NCBI RefSeq assembly: GCF_030506285.1
Contig: NZ_CP119422.1
Location: 6,621,501-6,685,500 of the forward strand
Length of the DNA stretch: 64,000 nt
Reading direction: 5' to 3'
Origin: Catalinimonas niigatensis
Lineage (GTDB): Bacteria > Bacteroidota > Bacteroidia > Cytophagales > Cyclobacteriaceae
Below, piece by piece: positions 59,629 through 64,000 of the stretch (its first letter is position 1; each line of letters begins with the position of its first letter). A program made the translations under genes and the position numbers. The notes beneath the pieces were generated by a model. The model did not search any database, was not told the DNA's origin, and was given only the letters and a program-made list of their open reading frames with translations.

Positions 59629-62118
59629 ATGCATAAGTATCAGGGGTTTTTTATGTCCATATTTTTTGTGATAATGATATGCTGCTATACGCAGCAGTCA
59701 GCTTATGCCCAAGATAAACAAGCTTTTCAAATCAGCGGTATCTATCCTCATCTGGCATACTACAACAACGAGGGAGAGTGTGGCACCGGAGCGGTGGTGC
59801 CCTGGGCTGGCAGGCTTTGGGTACTTACTTATGGACCACACCTGCCTTTTGGCTCATCCGATAAACTCTATGAAATCACTCCTGACCTGGAACAAATTGT
59901 ACGTCCCGAAAGCGTGGGAGGTACGCCTGCCAACCGCCTGATTCATCAGGAAAGTCAGCAACTTTTTATCGGTCCTTATGCAATAGATGAGAATGGAAAG
60001 GTAAAAGTGATATCTTATGAACAAGCTCCGGGACGATACACCGGTACTGCTCGCCATCTGACAAAGCCTGCCGAAATGGTGTATATGGGCACGATGGAAG
60101 AGGGTTTCTACGAAGTGGATGTACAGACCCTGGCCACGAAGCTGCTCTACGAAGATGGAAATGTAAAATACGAAAAGGGGAATGACATCTCTACCAATCA
60201 GCCCGGCTCCTTGTTGTCAGGGGCGCATGGCAAAGGCTTGTATTCCGGCCAGGGCGTGCTGGTCTATTCCAACAATGGGGAAGCCTCGGAAGAAGCACTT
60301 AAGCAGTTTGACATTGAAGCCGGAGTTCTGGCAGAATGGGACGGCAGCCAGTGGAAAGAAGTGCGCCGCAATCAGTTTGTGGAAGTCACTGGTCCGGGAG
60401 GCATTTACGGCAATCCTAATCCCGACACCGATCCCATCTGGGCTACCGGCTGGGACCATAAGTCGGTCCTCGTAGGGGTAAGGGATAACGATCAGTGGAG
60501 CTTTTTTCGTTTGCCCAAAGCCAGCCATTCCTACGATGGGGCACATGGCTGGAATACCGAATGGCCCCGCATCCGCGACATCGGCACTCCCGAAAATCCG
60601 GATTACCTGATGACCATGCATGGCATGTTCTGGCGTTTTCCTCAGACTTTCACTTCACAAAATACCAAAGGTATCCGTCCCCGTTCGGCTTACCTGAAAG
60701 TCATTGGAGACTTTACCCGTTGGAATGACCGCCTGGTTTTTGGTTGCGATGATTCCGCACAAAAGGAATTCCTGAATAAGCGGAAAGTCAAAGGCAATAT
60801 AGAAGGTCCCGGACAATCCAATTCCAATCTCTGGTTTACTACTCCTGAGCTTCCCGATCAGCTGGGACCCAATACCGCTGAAGGTGCAGTATGGCTGAAC
60901 GAAGAGGTCCAGGCCAATACGCCTTCAGAAGCCTTTCTTTTTGCCGGATGGCCGCAGCGCTCCTGCTGGATCAACAATGAGGGTGAGCAAAGTGTGAAAT
61001 TTACCTTGGAAGTAGATAAAGGAGGAAATGGAAAATGGGATGACCTCAAAACTTTCAGTGTGGAGGCTGGAAAAAGTGCCTGGATGGAGTTTTCTGCCCA
61101 AGAAGCAGGAGAGTGGATAAGGGTGAGGTCAGACAAACCTACTACAGCCACGGTACATTTTTCTTATACCGATAAAGATGAAAGACCGGTAGAAGTAGAG
61201 GCGATTTTTGAAGGTTTATCGGAAGTGAGTGATTCAAATACTAGGGGTGGTTTGTTGTATGGATTGGGTAATGATCGCCGGGCTTTGGGCATGACGGCAT
61301 TTGCGCTGGAAGTAAATGAATCAACTGAATCAGGCTATTACGAACTCAACGCTGAGATGCAGTTGCAGGCCAAAAATGATCCTGAAACCCGGCAATTCAT
61401 CAAAGAAAAGTTTGCCATTCCCAAAAATGTCATCACTGTGGAAGAAGCTTCTGTGCTGGTGATAGACGATCAGGGGAGAAGGTGGCGACTGCCCAAAGGA
61501 GATGAAGCTTTTACAGGACTGACAGATGCCGGAGTGTTGCGGATTGCCAGAGAAGTAGCTACGGAACGGGATCTGTTGAACTGCCACGGTACGTTCTATG
61601 AGTTGCCTGCCGAGAATGCTGATGGCTTTGCCAAGATCCGCCCGGTAAGTTCACACAGTTTTCGTATCCACGACTACGCCAGCTATCGGGGCATGCTCAT
61701 CATGACAGGCATTGATCCGGAAGCAGGTAAAAACAATCCGCATGTGATTGTTGCTGATGATGGCAAAACTGCTCTCTGGGCAGGCGTGATTGACGACCTC
61801 TGGAAGATGGGTAAACCCACTGGAAAAGGTGGACCATGGAAAGATACAGCAGTACAAGCCAATCAGCCTTCTGACCCTTACCTGATCGGTTTCTTTGATC
61901 AACGGACATTGTCGCTCTCCCATGATGCCGAAGAAGACGTAAGGTTTACCATTGAAGTAGAACCCATCGGTCATGGTCCCTGGATGACCTATCAGGAAGT
62001 AACGGTAGCCGTAGGAGAAACTTTTGAGCACACCTTCCCGGAAGCTTTTCAATCCCGCTGGATACGTTTCAAAGCGGATAAAAATACAGGAGCAACCGCC
62101 TGGCTGGAGTACAATTGA
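59629..62118 (+). CDS. Large secreted protein of unknown function with duplicated beta domain
   Basis: The 829-residue protein starts at the ATG at 59629 (a start 8 residues later is possible), followed by a signal peptide (FVIMICCYTQQSAYAQ). The first ~370 residues alternate as a beta-propeller-like repeat region (WVLTYGPHLPFGSSDKLYEI, LFIGPYAIDENGKV). A roughly 90-residue module occurs twice, at about residues 426-512 (VQANTPSEAFLFAGWPQRSC) and 741-829 (VQANQPSDPYLIGFFDQRTL), each ending in a WIR-x-(R/K)-x-DK strand. I do not recognise the family. It is the largest unassigned enzyme candidate in the sulfatase locus and could be a glycan-cleaving or glycan-binding protein. Confidence 0.7.
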   Translation: MHKYQGFFMSIFFVIMICCYTQQSAYAQDKQAFQISGIYPHLAYYNNEGECGTGAVVPWAGRLWVLTYGPHLPFGSSDKLYEITPDLEQIVRPESVGGTPANRLIHQESQQLFIGPYAIDENGKVKVISYEQAPGRYTGTARHLTKPAEMVYMGTMEEGFYEVDVQTLATKLLYEDGNVKYEKGNDISTNQPGSLLSGAHGKGLYSGQGVLVYSNNGEASEEALKQFDIEAGVLAEWDGSQWKEVRRNQFVEVTGPGGIYGNPNPDTDPIWATGWDHKSVLVGVRDNDQWSFFRLPKASHSYDGAHGWNTEWPRIRDIGTPENPDYLMTMHGMFWRFPQTFTSQNTKGIRPRSAYLKVIGDFTRWNDRLVFGCDDSAQKEFLNKRKVKGNIEGPGQSNSNLWFTTPELPDQLGPNTAEGAVWLNEEVQANTPSEAFLFAGWPQRSCWINNEGEQSVKFTLEVDKGGNGKWDDLKTFSVEAGKSAWMEFSAQEAGEWIRVRSDKPTTATVHFSYTDKDERPVEVEAIFEGLSEVSDSNTRGGLLYGLGNDRRALGMTAFALEVNESTESGYYELNAEMQLQAKNDPETRQFIKEKFAIPKNVITVEEASVLVIDDQGRRWRLPKGDEAFTGLTDAGVLRIAREVATERDLLNCHGTFYELPAENADGFAKIRPVSSHSFRIHDYASYRGMLIMTGIDPEAGKNNPHVIVADDGKTALWAGVIDDLWKMGKPTGKGGPWKDTAVQANQPSDPYLIGFFDQRTLSLSHDAEEDVRFTIEVEPIGHGPWMTYQEVTVAVGETFEHTFPEAFQSRWIRFKADKNTGATAWLEYN

Positions 62119-62241
62119 CGAAACCTCATTTTTGTTGAACCAACTCTTATTTCCAATAAAGAAGAGGCTGAGTTGGGAGAAGAGGAGAAGACTTTATATT
62201 TTGAGCACTTTTACGATCAAGCCATAGAAAACTAATAAACC

Positions 62242-62619
62242 ATGAAAGATTTTTTTTCCGGAATAGACCATCCAGCCGTAGCCGTTAAAGATGTAGATGC
62301 CTCTGCCGAGTGGTATTGCAAGGTGCTGGGCTACGAAAAGCAGTTCCGCGATGACAAGCCGGTATGGATACTCAAAGCGCCCGATGGCAGCCTCATTGAA
62401 ATCATGCCGGTGGACCAAACTCCTCGTCCTGACCGCACTACCTGGACTCCCGGCTGGTCGCATGTGGCTTTGAGGGTGAAAGATATTGCACAGGCCATTG
62501 AGGCTTTGGATCAGCATCAGGTGAAGTGGCAGGGAGAAATGGTAGAAGCAATCGGTGGGGGTAAAGTACGCTCTTTCTCCGATCCTGATGGCAACATGCT
62601 ACAAGTCGTCCAACGCTGA
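62242..62619 (+). CDS. VOC-fold (glyoxalase/dioxygenase-like) protein
   Basis: The 125-residue protein is a single-domain vicinal oxygen chelate protein with the two beta-alpha-beta-beta-beta repeats: FSGIDHPAVAVKDVDASAEW, GSLIEIMPV, then WSHVALRVKDIAQAIEALDQ and FSDPDGNMLQVVQ. His and Glu at the usual metal positions are present (H8 of the mature start, E in LIEIM, H in SHVAL and DPDGN). It may isomerise or cleave a sugar-derived metabolite or carry metal. It sits between the large secreted protein and the alcohol dehydrogenase gene. Confidence 0.85.
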   Translation: MKDFFSGIDHPAVAVKDVDASAEWYCKVLGYEKQFRDDKPVWILKAPDGSLIEIMPVDQTPRPDRTTWTPGWSHVALRVKDIAQAIEALDQHQVKWQGEMVEAIGGGKVRSFSDPDGNMLQVVQR

Positions 62620-62734
62620 CTTTTAAGATTGGTGTTATTTACATTTACATCATTATATCTATTCCACTTTGGAGTTCAGATTCACCTGACTGCAACTACA
62701 ACTGTGAGCTTTTAACCTTTAACCTTAAACCTAC

Positions 62735-63745
62735 TTGCAAGCAGCATATTATTTAGGAAACAAATCCTTTCAACTCAGAGAAGGAGAAGCTATCCTTCCC
62801 CAGGAAGGTGAGGTTCAACTCAAAGTAGCCTACTGCGGTGTGTGCGGTACCGATGTACACATCTACCACGGTGCCATGGACAAGCGGGTACGGATTCCGC
62901 AGGTGATCGGCCATGAAGTGTCTGCTACAGTGTCAGCAGTAGGTCCGGGCGTGTCAGGCATTGAAGTAGGGGATCAAGTAGCTGTGCGTCCGCTGCAAAG
63001 AGGAGCGGTGGACCCTTCGGATAATGAGCAGCACCATATTGGTAAAAATCTCAAATTCATCGGCATTGATACTGCCGGAGGTATGCAAAGTTACTGGAAT
63101 GTGCCTGCCTATACTCTCCACAAACTGCCTGAAAATCTTTCCCTGGAGCATGGCGCACTCATTGAACCTCTGGCGGTAGCCTGCCACGATGTACGTCTCA
63201 GCCAATTGAAGACAGGAGAAAAGGCTGTAGTCATCGGCGGTGGACCCATCGGCATGCTGGTCGCGATGGTGGCCAAACATCATGGGGCGCAGGTTTTGAT
63301 CTCCGAAGTGAATGAACATCGCCTGGAATTGGCCAAAACCATGGATTTTGAGATAGTGAATCCTGCGAAGGAATCGCTGGAAGAAAAAGTACACACTTTT
63401 ACCTCAGGCGCTATGGCTGATGTGGCTTTTGAAGTCTCAGGAAGTCAGGCGGGCGTGGATGCCATGACGCAGGTATTGCGGGCCAGGGGAAGAGCCGTGA
63501 TGGTAGCTATCCATCCCCAGCCCCGGCAGGTAGACCTCTTCCGTTTTTTCTGGCGTGAGCTGCAACTCATTGGCGTGCGGGTCTACGAAGCAGAAGACTT
63601 TGAAGAAGCCATACAACTGGCGGCTTCCGGCAAGCTTGAGCTGGAAAAGCTGATCACCCAGGTTTCTCCTTTGGCCGATGTGCAAAAGGTGTTTGAAGCC
63701 ATAGACAGCAATCCGGCCGGCATGAAGTATTTATTACAAATCTGA
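62735..63745 (+). CDS. Zinc-type alcohol/polyol dehydrogenase
   Basis: The 336-residue MDR enzyme begins at a TTG (62735), since no ATG lies near and the LQAAYYLGNKSFQL start matches relatives. Catalytic zinc ligands are visible: C37 (YCGVCGTDVH), H60 and E61 (IGHEV). The NAD-binding motif is VVIGGGPIGMLVA. The structural-zinc cysteine cluster expected around residues 88-110 is missing; that loop reads AVRPLQRGAVDPSDNEQH. The enzyme resembles L-threonine- or sorbitol-dehydrogenase types and could oxidise a polyol or sugar acid of this locus. The gene is followed by a KduD-like SDR. Confidence 0.88.
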   Translation: MQAAYYLGNKSFQLREGEAILPQEGEVQLKVAYCGVCGTDVHIYHGAMDKRVRIPQVIGHEVSATVSAVGPGVSGIEVGDQVAVRPLQRGAVDPSDNEQHHIGKNLKFIGIDTAGGMQSYWNVPAYTLHKLPENLSLEHGALIEPLAVACHDVRLSQLKTGEKAVVIGGGPIGMLVAMVAKHHGAQVLISEVNEHRLELAKTMDFEIVNPAKESLEEKVHTFTSGAMADVAFEVSGSQAGVDAMTQVLRARGRAVMVAIHPQPRQVDLFRFFWRELQLIGVRVYEAEDFEEAIQLAASGKLELEKLITQVSPLADVQKVFEAIDSNPAGMKYLLQI

Positions 63746-63755
63746 AAAAATTAGC

Positions 63756-64000
63756 ATGAACGTACTGGAATTATTTCGTCTGGATGGCAAGACCGCCATG
63801 GTCACCGGATGCAAGCGAGGCATTGGCAAAGCCATGGCGATTGGTCTGGCTGAAGCCGGAGCGGATATCATCGGCGTCTCTGCCTCCCTGGAAAAACTGG
63901 GTAGCGAAGTAGAGAAAGCAGTCAAAGGATTGGGTAGAAAGTTTTCTGCCTACCAATGTGATTTTAGTGACCGGAATTCTCTCTATCAGTTTATCAAAGA
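63756..64000 (+). CDS. Short-chain dehydrogenase, KduD-like (3' truncated by window edge)
   Basis: The first 81 residues of an SDR are visible: LFRLDGKTAMVTGCKRGIGK carries the Rossmann glycine motif, followed by AMAIGLAEAGADIIGVSASL. The start resembles 2-deoxy-D-gluconate 3-dehydrogenase/gluconate 5-dehydrogenase (KduD-type) proteins, which interconvert keto- and hydroxy-sugar acids. It begins 11 bp after the alcohol dehydrogenase stop, so it is in the same operon. The active site is beyond the window end; the specific assignment is tentative. Confidence 0.8.
   Translation, partial: MNVLELFRLDGKTAMVTGCKRGIGKAMAIGLAEAGADIIGVSASLEKLGSEVEKAVKGLGRKFSAYQCDFSDRNSLYQFIK

Noticed and set aside
1-64000. 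Search by eye for tRNA, rRNA and CRISPR arrays
   Set aside because: No conserved rRNA stretches, tRNA T-loop motifs in a cloverleaf context or regularly spaced repeats were seen.

Overview
The window looks like a chromosome segment of a Bacteroidota bacterium, most likely a Cytophagales-type marine or soil heterotroph. The evidence is a SusC/SusD pair preceded by an ECF sigma factor and a FecR anti-sigma factor, many lipoproteins with short N-terminal lipoboxes, STN/CarboxypepD_reg TonB receptors, TPR-LuxR regulators, GIN-domain and DUF4974 proteins, and A/T-rich intergenic spacers. No rRNA, tRNA, CRISPR array, transposase or integrase was recognised.

Layout. 1-12.5 kb: mostly single metabolic and envelope genes. 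These are the end of an alditol/aldonolactone oxidase, a PhyH dioxygenase, a CNNM/CBS membrane protein, an amidohydrolase lipoprotein, a GIN-domain lipoprotein, an Ig-like lipoprotein and a large esterase lipoprotein. They are followed by a compact trio in which two membrane-anchored helix-hairpin-helix proteins flank a double OmpA-domain protein. 12.5-14.4 kb: an accessory island holding two gene units, a small lipoprotein and a ParE-type toxin-antitoxin pair. Each unit starts with GTTGG and ends with the inverse complement, and imperfect palindromes separate them. This architecture matches integron gene cassettes with attC-like sites but no integrase, and it is the most unusual structure in the window. 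14.4-22.4 kb: an MBL-fold hydrolase, a GDPD-like and a PhoX-like secreted phosphoesterase, YdcF, a holin-family membrane protein, and a patch of gene decay with SDR and SurE remnants. 22.4-28.7 kb: a PAS histidine kinase with an ethylene-receptor-like membrane domain, and a siderophore receptor followed by a PepSY membrane protein.

28.9-35.2 kb: two paralogous TPR-LuxR regulators enclose small secreted proteins, including an HEMVH metallopeptidase-like protein, and a decayed cupin gene. 35.7-39.5 kb: an SDR, glycogen phosphorylase and a UmuD-like protein with no neighbouring umuC. 39.8-46.2 kb: a TetR regulator and a TolC/adaptor/RND efflux operon, with nearly identical palindromes in front of both the regulator and the pump operon.

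46.5-64 kb: one long co-directional locus with sigma factor, FecR, SusC, SusD, sulfatase, two paralogous FAD-dependent oxidoreductases, a Tat-signal polysaccharide-pyruvyl-transferase-family protein, a large secreted protein of unknown function with a duplicated beta-rich domain, a VOC protein, a zinc alcohol dehydrogenase and a KduD-like SDR running off the end. It resembles a polysaccharide utilisation locus but carries no glycoside hydrolase or polysaccharide lyase in view. My inference is uptake and desulfation of a sulfated sugar or glycoside followed by oxidation-based breakdown.
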